Source: Flavobacterium psychrophilum (lineage in GTDB: Bacteria; Bacteroidota; Bacteroidia; Flavobacteriales; Flavobacteriaceae). From it: a DNA stretch of 10,397 nt. The DNA is taken from contig QFQM01000154.1 of the NCBI GenBank assembly GCA_003243255.1, forward strand, positions 1-10,397. Direction: 5' to 3'. This document shows, in pieces, positions 1 to 6,542 of the stretch (position 1 is the stretch's first letter; each line of letters starts with the position of its first letter). Both the position numbers and the translations under genes were made by a program. The notes under the pieces are model-generated. The model was not told where the DNA came from. It was given only the letters and a program-made list of their open reading frames with translations, and did not search any database.

Positions 1-355
1 GTAGCCATACTTCCATCTGCTGTCCTCTTTCTGTTTGAACGACGATCAAATCAGGTGTACCTGAATGAAAAGCCAGGTAGAGTACGGAGGCGGTAACTAA
101 AATACCGACAACGGATGCCGCAAGCCTTACCCCAAACCTATACTGTCGGTGAGCTGATCGCTTGCGTTGTATTCCCTCCAGGATTCGGTTACGCAAAGCC
201 AGGTCATGCCTTACCTCTTCTGAAGAAATGCCATTGTGCTGCATGGCATTGAAGAAATGATCAAGTACCTCTTCTTCCTTGGTCGAGGATGTACCTGCGA
301 GGAATTTCTTAAGTAGTTTTCTGAAGAGGACTATGCCACGATGCTGACCAGACAT
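1..355 (-). CDS. FecR-family anti-sigma factor, N-terminal part (cut by window edge)
   Basis: This is the first 118 codons of a membrane-bound anti-sigma factor, read from an ATG at 355-353; the rest lies off the left edge. Visible parts are a charged cytoplasmic N-terminal region of about 75 residues (the sigma-binding part in this family), one transmembrane helix at about residues 78-96 (LAASVVGILVTASVLYLAF), and the beginning of the periplasmic FecR domain, where TERGQQMEVWL at 108-118 matches the conserved entry strand of these proteins. It follows the ECF sigma gene on the same strand after 70 bases, the standard FecI-FecR arrangement of Bacteroidota. In this family the protein holds its sigma factor until an outer-membrane TonB-dependent transporter signals that substrate is present. 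A SusC/SusD-type transporter is therefore expected further left, but it is not visible here. The family call is firm; the substrate is unknown. Confidence 0.9.
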   Translation of the reverse strand, partial: MSGQHRGIVLFRKLLKKFLAGTSSTKEEEVLDHFFNAMQHNGISSEEVRHDLALRNRILEGIQRKRSAHRQYRFGVRLAASVVGILVTASVLYLAFHSGTPDLIVVQTERGQQMEVWL

Positions 356-387
356 GATTTCACGTTTTATACCTGTAAGTATGAAAA

Positions 388-406
388 ACGTAAAAAACCC
401 CTACGT
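388..406 (-). promoter_or_regulatory. Short inverted repeat in the sigma/anti-sigma spacer
   Basis: ACGTA at 388-392 and TACGT at 402-406 flank an A- and C-rich centre. On the coding strand this reads as a GTAGGGG run followed by six T, between the sigma stop and the fecR start. It could be a small attenuating hairpin or a translational element that tunes the sigma to anti-sigma ratio. The stem is only five base pairs, so it may mean nothing. Confidence 0.2.
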
Positions 407-425
407 CAATAAAGTGAATTAACTA

Positions 426-1007
426 TTACATCATACAGGTAACACTGGGATCACATAGACTTATGTGATAAGACGTTATCGCCAACGCGATGAGCAGTTC
501 TTCGGCTCGCAAGAGCTTCAATGCCTTGTTCAATTGATTCTCCACGGTGCTCACAGAGATACCCAACTTGGTGGCTATTTCGAGGTAGCTCATATTTTCA
601 TAGTAACGCAACCGAAAAACATGAAGACATCTATCGGGAAGGATTTCGGAGGCTCTGGTTTCAATTCGCTCAAGCAAATTATGCCGCAGTTCTTCCTGCA
701 CAAAATCACTTCGTTCTATAACGGTCAGTGCCAATTCAATTTTTTCTACTTGCAATTCACTGAATATCCGGTTCTTAAGTTTAGATGCGCATTGAAATTT
801 AACCGCTTTATATAAGTACGCTTTGGGATTCTGGATATCGACCTTGCCCTGCCGCAACCAGATATCTATGAATATTTCCTGAATAATGTCTTCGGCAGTA
901 TTTTTATCCCGCATGATATTATAGGCATAGGTATACAATTCAGACCAGTATTGATTGTATAAATCATTAAAAGCGAATTCGTTATCTATGGTGGGCTTAT
1001 CTATCAT
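426..1007 (-). CDS. ECF-type RNA polymerase sigma-70 factor (FecI-like)
   Basis: A 193-residue extracytoplasmic-function sigma factor. Sigma region 2 spans about residues 12-80, with the core-binding and -10 recognition segment around TAEDIIQEIFIDIW (37-50). Region 4 spans about 121-168, with the helix-turn-helix around YLEIATKLGISVSTVENQLN (141-160). Regions 1.1 and 3 are absent, as expected for the ECF class, and the length is normal. The hydrophobic tail after region 4 (LLIALAI, 171-177) is common in Bacteroidota members. The ATG at 1007-1005 is the only start that leaves region 2 complete without a long extra leader. The downstream FecR-type gene is its likely partner, so it should be inactive until the cognate transporter signals. 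Its targets are probably the uptake genes beyond the left edge. No clear Bacteroidota-type promoter (TTTG / TAnnTTTG) was found upstream. Confidence 0.93.
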   Translation of the reverse strand: MIDKPTIDNEFAFNDLYNQYWSELYTYAYNIMRDKNTAEDIIQEIFIDIWLRQGKVDIQNPKAYLYKAVKFQCASKLKNRIFSELQVEKIELALTVIERSDFVQEELRHNLLERIETRASEILPDRCLHVFRLRYYENMSYLEIATKLGISVSTVENQLNKALKLLRAEELLIALAITSYHISLCDPSVTCMM

Positions 1008-1256
1008 TATCGCTCAAAGTCATCCGGCTCTCAGTATGCAAATGAATACCATTACTTATTGAGGGCTCAAAATAAAGCAATCCGGAGTACTCTTTTATTA
1101 CCGTTATATTAATACCACTTACCACTCTGAATTTTACTCCGTGTTTACTTACCGTCAACGCTACTCGTAGCATAAAGAGAAAATGTATAGCATTGACCAG
1201 TGGTAATCATGCAAGTAACCTTACAACCATTTCCCATGGATTGTACGCTTTTGTGT

Positions 1257-2054
1257 CTATAAGTGAACCCCATAAACCAACACCCTATTTACAATAACAG
1301 TAATGATGACTGCCATAATCAATGGGGTATTTATTGATGCAAGTTTTTCCAATTCTGTGTTGGCATTTAGGTCAGTATATTTCTTCTTAAGCAACAATCC
1401 ATAAATCCAGAAAAATGTAAATGGGCTGCAAAGAGGGTAAAGCAAGCTTAAAAATGTAGGCACAGGTAAATTAAGAACTACAGTGATGATGATGCCTAAA
1501 AAAACAGGTATCATTATTAAAGAAGCTATAAATGTTGCTCTTTGCTCCGTGCTGTTGATTATTTCTGCTGATGCCATTTCTACAAAATACTTTGAAAGTC
1601 TTTTCATGGTAAAAAAAAGAAAAACTACACCTATCAATGAAACCGAAATCACAAGCCACCACGGAAAACCTAATTGACTGAACACAAAGCCAGTATCTCC
1701 GGATTGAAAGAATGGCGACATTAACAGATAACCACCGAAATTGATGTACCCCAACGAGCTCATGAACAGCATGAACAAGAACAAAATAGTTCTTTTCTTA
1801 TAATTCGCACAAACAAAATGGAATAACAAACCAGTAAGTAGACTTACTAACGGGCCTGCGGAAGCAATCATCAATCTGCTCGCCACTGAGATAGATGAAG
1901 CGTCATGTTGAACATAATTATGATAAAGAGTTACCTCTCTTGAATTAAGAGCAATTGCGGCAAAAAAGTGTCCGAGCTCATGAAATGTTTGCTGCCACAT
2001 GGTAGCAACTACAAAAAGCATGGTAGCGTTAATGATAACAACTGATTTCTTCAT
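1257..2054 (-). CDS. M50-type (site-2-protease-like) integral membrane zinc metalloprotease
   Basis: A 265-residue, very hydrophobic protein with about six membrane segments. The zinc-binding and catalytic motif HELGH is at residues 25-29 inside the first membrane segment, with H25 and H29 as ligands and E26 as the catalytic base. ASAGP at 64-68 resembles the AGP element that follows in M50 proteases. A candidate third ligand is D120, in the SGD after the GYINFGGYLL segment; it does not sit in the classical NxxPxxxLDG context, so that ligand is uncertain. There is no PDZ or CBS domain. Known M50 enzymes cleave substrates within the membrane, often anti-sigma factors or membrane-bound regulators. 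The gene stands alone, 249 bases upstream of the ECF sigma gene on the same strand, so a role in releasing that sigma factor is possible but only inferred. It could also be a housekeeping or inactive relative. Confidence 0.72.
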   Translation of the reverse strand: MKKSVVIINATMLFVVATMWQQTFHELGHFFAAIALNSREVTLYHNYVQHDASSISVASRLMIASAGPLVSLLTGLLFHFVCANYKKRTILFLFMLFMSSLGYINFGGYLLMSPFFQSGDTGFVFSQLGFPWWLVISVSLIGVVFLFFTMKRLSKYFVEMASAEIINSTEQRATFIASLIMIPVFLGIIITVVLNLPVPTFLSLLYPLCSPFTFFWIYGLLLKKKYTDLNANTELEKLASINTPLIMAVIITVIVNRVLVYGVHL

Positions 2055-2729
2055 TTTCTATTTTGGTAACCTATTCACAGTAGAAATTACGCAGAAAGTC
2101 ACCCTACTCCAAAGCGAATGAGTGTGTAGATTTTAATAAATCATTCGGCCCTGACGCAGCTGCTCCCGCCACTTAGTCACCAGATGACCAGTTGAACGGG
2201 AAAGATCTATCGTCCATTTCTGTGCCTTCGTTCGTAGTTGTACCATTGCATGTATTTCTCCAGATACTGTTATGCATCGTGTAAACTACTAAACTTAAAG
2301 GCATTCGATGAATTCCCATTGAAAAATACAGTGAAATACATCGATGTAGATTGTTTCAAGGTGTTGACACTTATGTAAAGTGTAGTTTGACATCAAGCTC
2401 TACTAATAAATCTTCGTACTCTGAAAAATCGAATGCAGGATTTTAATACTGAACACATCCATCGAGCGATAGCCGGTGATACCATCCTGCTTCACCTTGC
2501 ACTTCTACGTAATTGATATCCAGACAACGATGCACTGGCGGAGAGTTGGTCGGTACTCTCCTTTACAGAACCCAGTTGCGTATACTACTCGTCCGGATCA
2601 CTTTGCCTAGAAGAAGGTTATAGCAGTCCATGAGCCGTAATCGTTTTAAGGCATGCTGATCCGGTCCCTGGTCTTTTCAACACCTCCTTCATTGGTTATT
2701 AATGGTCTACAATAATCTCACCATGTCAG
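2055..2729 (-). other. 675-base gap with no convincing gene; possible decayed coding remnants
   Basis: No intact gene was found on either strand. The minus strand has open stretches that look protein-like but are broken. One frame from 2676 to 2371 is interrupted by stops only after residues WVL and at 2443-2445, and includes LDINYVEVQGEAGWYHRLSL and, after that stop, NPAFDFSEYEDLLVELDVKL. A second frame from 2285 to 2133 (50 codons) includes IDLSRSTGHLVTKWREQLRQ. A third, 2355-2173, overlaps the second in another frame, so at most one of those two can be genuine. None matches a family I recognise. A small inverted repeat, ACACTT-N5-AAGTGT, lies at 2367-2383. The stretch may be an old pseudogene or simply spacer. 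Confidence 0.25.
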
Positions 2730-3122
2730 TTACTTATGTTGTATCTGAATAGGTATTGGAATTACATCATTCAGTTCAAGCTCTTTAACCATATCAGCTA
2801 CAGTTGCCTTGTACTTCTTAAAGTGGTCAGTCTGAATGTGTGATTGATAGGCTGGAACACTTGCATAGGTCTCCAATATAGTAATCTTGCAAGGATTGTT
2901 TTTGTCCTGTACTGCAGAATAGGCCAATACACCTTTTTCATATTTCAAAGCTGATTGCAGTTGTGTCTTTAACGCTATTATGTAGTCATTCAATTTAACG
3001 CTGTCGACAGTAATTTTAGCAATTCGCATATACGCCTTATTGTCTTGAGCAATGGAATCCTGCATCGCTAATGTCATCATAAAAGTCGTCCAAATCAAAA
3101 ATCCGCCGTGTCGTAATTTCAT
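2730..3122 (-). CDS. Exported antibiotic-biosynthesis-monooxygenase (ABM) domain protein
   Basis: A 130-residue protein with a signal peptide: basic MKLRH start, hydrophobic core to about residue 20, and likely cleavage after SIAQ at 23-26. The rest (about 31-115) is a single ferredoxin-like ABM domain of the YgiN/quinol monooxygenase kind. It shows RIAKITVDSVKLNDYIIAL, the GVLAYSAVQDKNNPCKITIL strand pair, and the typical LETYASVPAYQSHIQTDHFK segment (83-102), in which E84 and the HFK end are usual family features. Members are dimers that oxidise small aromatic or quinone compounds without a cofactor, but many have no known substrate. Export to the periplasm is less usual than the cytoplasmic form. 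The gene stands alone between two long gaps; upstream of the ATG is only an A-rich stretch, normal for this phylum. The domain call is secure, the reaction is not. Confidence 0.82.
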   Translation of the reverse strand: MKLRHGGFLIWTTFMMTLAMQDSIAQDNKAYMRIAKITVDSVKLNDYIIALKTQLQSALKYEKGVLAYSAVQDKNNPCKITILETYASVPAYQSHIQTDHFKKYKATVADMVKELELNDVIPIPIQIQHK

Positions 3123-3274
3123 AGTAACTTTTTTTAATCATCATCATTTTGCTCCGTGGCGAGCCTAAGAAAACGTTGAGACTATCGCATCCTCGTTGAA
3201 TTCTTGCTTCGCCAGGTTAGCAGGTAGGGAGTACTTCTCGTTGCATTTCAAAAGCTGAAATCCAAGTTCATGAA

Positions 3275-3305
3275 GATGCGTCAGCCCGATAACATGCGAC
3301 GCATC
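3275..3305. repeat. Perfect 8-bp inverted repeat (hairpin)
   Basis: GATGCGTC at 3275-3282 is exactly complementary to GACGCATC at 3298-3305, with a 15-base loop. The stem is GC-rich against an AT-rich background. No T-run follows on either side, so it is not a simple terminator. It lies inside the short 55-codon frame of this gap. It could be a structured RNA element or a binding site; its function is unknown. Confidence 0.45.
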
Positions 3306-3559
3306 CCTGAATGGACTGAAATGAGGCATCATTGTGTGCGATCAAATCGTTGTCTGATTCAACTTCCGATTTGTAGTAACACCTAAGAATATCAACGATC
3401 AGTAATCTTCTAATTTAGCAATTTTTGAGAATAATCGCTTTATACAGCGTCAGAGTGATTATGCTGAATTAAACGATGCGCAATGATAAATGGATCCTTA
3501 GAAACACATTTGCCTAAGCGGCAACTTAAGCTCCCTTATGAATACCCTTTTCTTAAGTT

Positions 3560-3608
3560 AAAATGCACTATGACTTTCCCCAAAGCATATCATTGTGCAT
3601 TTTTTTTT
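3560..3608 (+). terminator. Intrinsic terminator, best in plus direction, possibly bidirectional
   Basis: AAAATGCAC at 3560-3568 pairs perfectly with GTGCATTTT at 3595-3603, and the right arm runs into nine T (3600-3608). A further inner pairing, ATGA with TCAT, is possible. In the plus direction this is a good rho-independent terminator, yet no plus-strand gene precedes it. Read on the minus strand it is followed by only four T, and would serve as a weaker terminator 130 bases after the large repeat-protein gene that ends at 3738. Confidence 0.6.
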
Positions 3609-3737
3609 AACTCACATTATCCCACTCGCCTGTAAAAGTAAATTTCAATGAATAACATGCTAATAGAATTCTGCTAGTTGCGTGGAATTGGAGAAAATTA
3701 CTTTCACATTTTGATTTGTAGAAAAGTAGTTGCTTCC

Positions 3738-5378
3738 TTATTGATGAACTACCTGAATTTGCACCTGTCCGGCTCCAACAGAAACATCTTTTACCGCAGT
3801 TCCATCCGCTTTGAAAAGCTGGGCAGAGGCAGTATAGGTTCCTGGATTTGAAATGAGTGTATGTAATGTATATGAAAACGATTTTACACTAAGACTGGCC
3901 AAATAATCGGAGCAATTTACTTGTTTCACAAGGGTACTTCCGTTTTTAATGAGTAGTTGAACTTGGTAAACCTCTTTAGCTGCATTGCTGGATGTTGAAA
4001 GGCTTGGTGCGTTAAACGTTAATACTACTTTGGCGGGAGTGGCCACGCTGGCGGTGTTATTCACCGTGAAATTCATCGCGTCTAATCCAGGTATTGAAGT
4101 TGCCGTATTATTGGTTACCTGTAAATTCGATGTTTGATCAAAAAAGTAGAGATCGTTTGCCCGTAGTACTTGCGATCCGAATACTTTGAGTTGGCCAAAC
4201 ACGGCAACAGTTCCATCAAATGCAGCGGCCAGTCCATTAGTTGATGATCCGTAAACGCCGATCCCATCACTCGATCTGCCTTCCACACCTTTCCCTGATG
4301 CCGGATTCGAACTACCATAAACCCCAACCCCACCGTTGGCAACCCCTTCGACAGCATTTACAGAGGGGCCGTTGGTAGCTGGATTACTGATCGTAAATGC
4401 TCCAAACCCGGCAGCTCCAGTTCCACTTCCAATATAGGGAAGGCTAAACGGTGCCCTGGGGATCCATGTTGTTCCATTCCACGTAAGCGCATCACCATTC
4501 GCAGCACCTTGCTGGGATAACTTCAGTGGCAGACCTGCACCGTTTCCAGAAAAGACCCCATCTACTGAAATTGATGGTCGGCCAGGTGTCCATAACGAAC
4601 CATTCCAAATCAGTGATTCCCCAGCTAATGCTCCTTGCTGAGCAATTCCAAGCGGAGATGCAGCTGTTCCGTTTCCATTCAAGGTCACATTCTTCTGGAC
4701 AAATTGAGTTCCCCAGTTATCACCTACCCCTCCTGATACAGTGGCCGGCAACCAGCTTGAACCGTTCCATTGCAATACTTGCCCATTGATGGCACTTTGT
4801 TGTGCAATAGTCAGCGGATTGCTGCTTGTGCCGGTACCCGAAAGTGCAGAGGTGGTTACAATTGCCGGTGCGGTACTTATTGTTGCAGGTGTCCATTCGG
4901 ATCCGTTCCATTGCAGTACTTGATTGGCGGTTGCATTTGTGGTATTCACATCTGTTAAATCATTAAGCTTGACATCTTTTACAGAATTGGCAACAAGGGC
5001 ATAGGGTACACTGGTAAAACCCGTTGTGCCAAAATCGACATATGCTGTTCCGCCCGTGATGTCCATCTCTACTTTCATAGATTTAGAATTTCCTTCCAAC
5101 CAGTTTACCGTCTGGAAATTACCTAACGTAGCTGTACCACTTCCCAGATTTACATTCAGCATACCATATGCATTGGTTTGTGTAGTAAATGTTTCGGTAA
5201 ACACAGGTGCCCCCAGATTGAGCACGGTTAAGCGCAAACCAACGGACTGAGATGCCACCACATTGCCAGACGGGTTGCGAACAACCGCCTGGTAACTGAA
5301 AAAATTAGGCGCTTGACCAAGAGCAGCATATGCAATTAACGCCGCAAATAAAAAAGAGAGTAAAATCTGCTTATTCAT
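3738..5378 (-). CDS. Large secreted repeat protein, tail-fibre/adhesin-like
   Basis: A 546-residue exported protein. The signal peptide is residues 1-22 (cleavage near LGQ-A). Residues 24-130 form an N-terminal domain often seen in secreted Bacteroidota proteins of this type: FFSYQAVVRNPSGNVVASQS, TNAYGMLNVNLGSG, and TGFTSVPYALVA at the end. Residues 150-310 hold four degenerate units built on a WNGSxWxP box (153-167, 200-214, 254-268, 297-310), three of them preceded by an IAQQGAxNG-like segment. Residues 349-390 carry GVGVYGSSN and GIGVYGSST repeats, as in tail-fibre-like proteins. The C-terminal part (395-546) is predicted beta-rich. No T9SS sorting domain is seen at the end. Thirteen bases separate it from the upstream T9SS gene, and an AAAGG site precedes the ATG, so the two are almost surely co-transcribed. 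A surface adhesin or filament role is inferred from architecture only. Confidence 0.85.
   Translation of the reverse strand: MNKQILLSFLFAALIAYAALGQAPNFFSYQAVVRNPSGNVVASQSVGLRLTVLNLGAPVFTETFTTQTNAYGMLNVNLGSGTATLGNFQTVNWLEGNSKSMKVEMDITGGTAYVDFGTTGFTSVPYALVANSVKDVKLNDLTDVNTTNATANQVLQWNGSEWTPATISTAPAIVTTSALSGTGTSSNPLTIAQQSAINGQVLQWNGSSWLPATVSGGVGDNWGTQFVQKNVTLNGNGTAASPLGIAQQGALAGESLIWNGSLWTPGRPSISVDGVFSGNGAGLPLKLSQQGAANGDALTWNGTTWIPRAPFSLPYIGSGTGAAGFGAFTISNPATNGPSVNAVEGVANGGVGVYGSSNPASGKGVEGRSSDGIGVYGSSTNGLAAAFDGTVAVFGQLKVFGSQVLRANDLYFFDQTSNLQVTNNTATSIPGLDAMNFTVNNTASVATPAKVVLTFNAPSLSTSSNAAKEVYQVQLLIKNGSTLVKQVNCSDYLASLSVKSFSYTLHTLISNPGTYTASAQLFKADGTAVKDVSVGAGQVQIQVVHQ
4449..4922 (-). repeat. Four degenerate in-frame repeats encoding WNG-x-x-W boxes
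   Basis: Within the large secreted protein the box QxLxWNGSxWxP is encoded at 4922-4878, 4781-4737, 4619-4575 and 4490-4449. The units are spaced 47, 54 and 43 residues apart. The first two share long stretches of DNA (for example CCGTTCCATTGCA on the plus strand), suggesting duplication within the gene; the later two have drifted. Confidence 0.8.
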
Positions 5379-5391
5379 ATCCTTTAGGTAT

Positions 5392-5871
5392 TTAGTTTGA
5401 TTTGATAATGGAGATCGTTTTAACCATCCCTTGGGCTCCCCGAACCCGCAATAGGTAAAGTGCCGGCGGCAGATCTTCTATATTGAACTCAACACGTTGG
5501 TCAGTCCTCTGCGGCCTGATGTCAAGTAGTTGACCACCTATATTGAACCACTCGAATGAATACGACGATAGTTCAATTCCGCCTGTAATGAATAATCGTT
5601 GCCATGCCGGGTTAGGATATACATTAAGTAGTAATGCCTCATCGGAAACAGCAGCAATAATGCCTGCACTCGAAACTACCTGGAAGCCCTGGTGTAGTAT
5701 CAGGTTACTTTTTGTCAGATCGCCCACAATGACTTGGCCAATCGTGGCAGATATTGAAGCGGTGGAGTTACTAAAGAAGCTACCTCCCGCAGCAACTACG
5801 GATGATGAAACAGATTGAGCATCTACATAAATAGACAGCCCCAGCAGGAATAACGTAAAAATCCTTGTCAT
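5392..5871 (-). CDS. Small T9SS-exported protein with type A C-terminal sorting domain
   Basis: A 159-residue protein from the ATG at 5871. The frame stays open to an ATG at 5904, but the inner start gives a clean signal peptide (MTRIFTLFLLGLSIYVDAQ, cut after AQ at 18-19), so I prefer it. Residues 24-68 have the pattern GGSFFSNSTASISATIGQVI followed by an ILHQGFQ ending, widespread in short secreted Bacteroidota proteins. Residues 83-159 are a type A sorting domain: NVYPNPA (83-89), a central WFNIGGQLL strand, and the LPPALYLLRVR and KTISIIKSN end strands. This tail directs passage through the type IX secretion system and attachment to, or release from, the cell surface. Almost nothing remains between signal peptide and sorting domain, so the working part is small. 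It heads a two-gene unit with the large repeat protein 13 bases downstream, and a putative operator lies 42-61 bases upstream. Confidence 0.86.
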   Translation of the reverse strand: MTRIFTLFLLGLSIYVDAQSVSSSVVAAGGSFFSNSTASISATIGQVIVGDLTKSNLILHQGFQVVSSAGIIAAVSDEALLLNVYPNPAWQRLFITGGIELSSYSFEWFNIGGQLLDIRPQRTDQRVEFNIEDLPPALYLLRVRGAQGMVKTISIIKSN

Positions 5872-5912
5872 TGCTTTTTTATTTAAAAGTCCAGCTTGCT
5901 TCATTTTAAATC

Positions 5913-5932
5913 AACTACCAAAATAGGCAGGT
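5913..5932 (-). promoter_or_regulatory. Putative operator A (inverted repeat upstream of T9SS gene)
   Basis: The plus strand reads AACTACC, then AAAATA, then GGCAGGT. The half-sites are imperfectly inverted around a six-base centre. It lies between the lipoprotein stop and the T9SS gene start, and matches site B at 19 of 23 bases when three flanking bases are included. The placement 42-61 bases before the preferred ATG suits an activator or repressor site. The binding protein is not known; the neighbouring LuxR-type regulator is the simplest candidate. Confidence 0.5.
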
Positions 5933-5955
5933 GTATGTCAGCGAGAGATCGAAAA

Positions 5956-6426
5956 TTATTCTGGAACCAGTGTAAATGACCATGCGCCCTCAATGCTGGC
6001 TGTTCGATTCCCAGGAAACCCTTTTCCATTAAAAATAAAGTTCAATCGCAATTCATCATTTGTTAATGCATAGGTCACTTCCACCTCCTTCGTATTTCCA
6101 GGGTCGCGGATGATTTTTGATTCCATGGGATTGCCGAACTTCCACGAACCGCTGGCAGGCCATGGATTGTTGTCAGGCGCGCCCGTGACATTATAACCAT
6201 ATAAGGCGTTACCAAAACTGCCTGACAAGACCAGTTTGAGTTCACTGTAGCCTGTAAGTGACGTATTATTAAGCCTGACTTCCGTTACTTTCCATGTCTT
6301 GGAAAGATTACTCAGTTGCACTTCCTGTGCATCGGGTTTAGGATCATCGCCTTTTTTGCAACTCCCTGTAACCAGAATGAACGAAACGACACAAATACAA
6401 AAAATAATTGCTGGTACTGCTTTCAT
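5956..6426 (-). CDS. Small lipoprotein, lipocalin-like fold likely
   Basis: A 156-residue protein starting at the ATG at 6426. The frame extends to 6459 only through a TTG codon, which adds 11 residues in front of the signal peptide and is unlikely. The signal peptide is hydrophobic up to Cys23 (FILVTGSC), which should be lipidated; KKGDDPKPD follows as a flexible tether, typical of Bacteroidota outer-membrane lipoproteins. The remainder (about 39-156) begins LSNLSKTWKVTEVRLN and ends with GAWSFTLVPE, alternating short strands much like the lipocalin-type domains of small Bacteroidota lipoproteins. No ligand-binding residue can be named. It lies between the response regulator (116 bases upstream) and the T9SS gene (84 bases downstream), with a putative operator on each side, which suggests regulation together with the exported proteins. 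Confidence 0.8.
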   Translation of the reverse strand: MKAVPAIIFCICVVSFILVTGSCKKGDDPKPDAQEVQLSNLSKTWKVTEVRLNNTSLTGYSELKLVLSGSFGNALYGYNVTGAPDNNPWPASGSWKFGNPMESKIIRDPGNTKEVEVTYALTNDELRLNFIFNGKGFPGNRTASIEGAWSFTLVPE

Positions 6427-6457
6427 ATAAATAAGTTTGATTGGTAATGGCCGAAGC

Positions 6458-6487
6458 AAAAAAACCGTTAATACACTTAAAAGTGTA
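6458..6487 (-). terminator. Possible terminator after the response regulator
   Basis: TACACTT at 6472-6478 and AAGTGTA at 6481-6487 form a perfect seven-base inverted repeat with a very short loop. Reading on the minus strand, a run of seven T follows at 6464-6458, seven bases after the stem. The gap between stem and T-run makes this weaker than a classical terminator. It would end or reduce read-through from the kinase-regulator pair into the lipoprotein gene. Confidence 0.35.
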
Positions 6488-6506
6488 CGTTCGCCAGCCT
6501 AGTATC

Positions 6507-6526
6507 AACTACTAAAATGAGTAGGT
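6507..6526 (-). promoter_or_regulatory. Putative operator B (inverted repeat upstream of lipoprotein gene)
   Basis: The plus strand reads AACTACT, then AAAATG, then AGTAGGT. This is the most symmetrical of the three sites: ACTACT against AGTAGG. It lies in the 116-base spacer between the response-regulator stop and the lipoprotein ATG, 81-100 bases before that ATG. All four differences from site A over 23 bases are transitions. Confidence 0.5.
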
Positions 6527-6542
6527 AGTAAGTAATGAAGGA

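Larger units (their letters stand above)
3123..3737. other. 615-base gap with hairpins and a short broken frame, no intact gene
   Basis: The gap contains an intrinsic terminator (3560-3608) and a strong hairpin (3275-3305), listed separately. On the minus strand a 55-codon frame from the ATG at 3332 to the stop at 3165 reads plausibly as protein (for example HVIGLTHLHELGFQLLKCNE). A different frame just upstream (about 3415-3268) carries LIVDILRCYYKSEVESDNDL, as if one gene had been split by a frameshift. I do not recognise either. They may be pseudogene remnants or chance. A nested weak hairpin lies near 3430-3461 (ATAATC/GATTAT). No promoter matching the Bacteroidota consensus was found. 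Confidence 0.3.

Noticed and set aside
421..440. Fourth operator-like site, AACTATT-N6-TACAGGT, at the sigma-factor stop
   Set aside because: The spacing fits, but three half-site bases differ from the consensus and the sequence is mostly sigma coding sequence, so chance is a sufficient explanation.
1119..1206. Eight-base inverted repeat TTACCACT / AGTGGTAA, 72 bases apart, upstream of the sigma gene
   Set aside because: Too far apart for a simple hairpin or a dimer site and not flanked by element-like ends; likely chance.
2367..2383. ACACTT-N5-AAGTGT compared with the similar palindrome at 6472-6487
   Set aside because: Short AT-rich palindromes with different loops; no shared flanks, so no evidence of a repeated element.
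2683..2692. CACCTCCTT resembling the 3' end of 16S rRNA, or a strong ribosome binding site on the minus strand
   Set aside because: The preceding bases do not match 16S, and on the minus strand no intact gene follows at a suitable distance.
3747..3766. AACTACC-N6-TGCACCT near the end of the repeat-protein gene
   Set aside because: The second half-site matches poorly and the stretch lies within coding sequence far from any promoter.
4526..4958. Overlapping plus-strand open frames within the repeat-protein gene
   Set aside because: They are shadows created by the repeat sequence on the other strand; they lack protein-like features and start signals.
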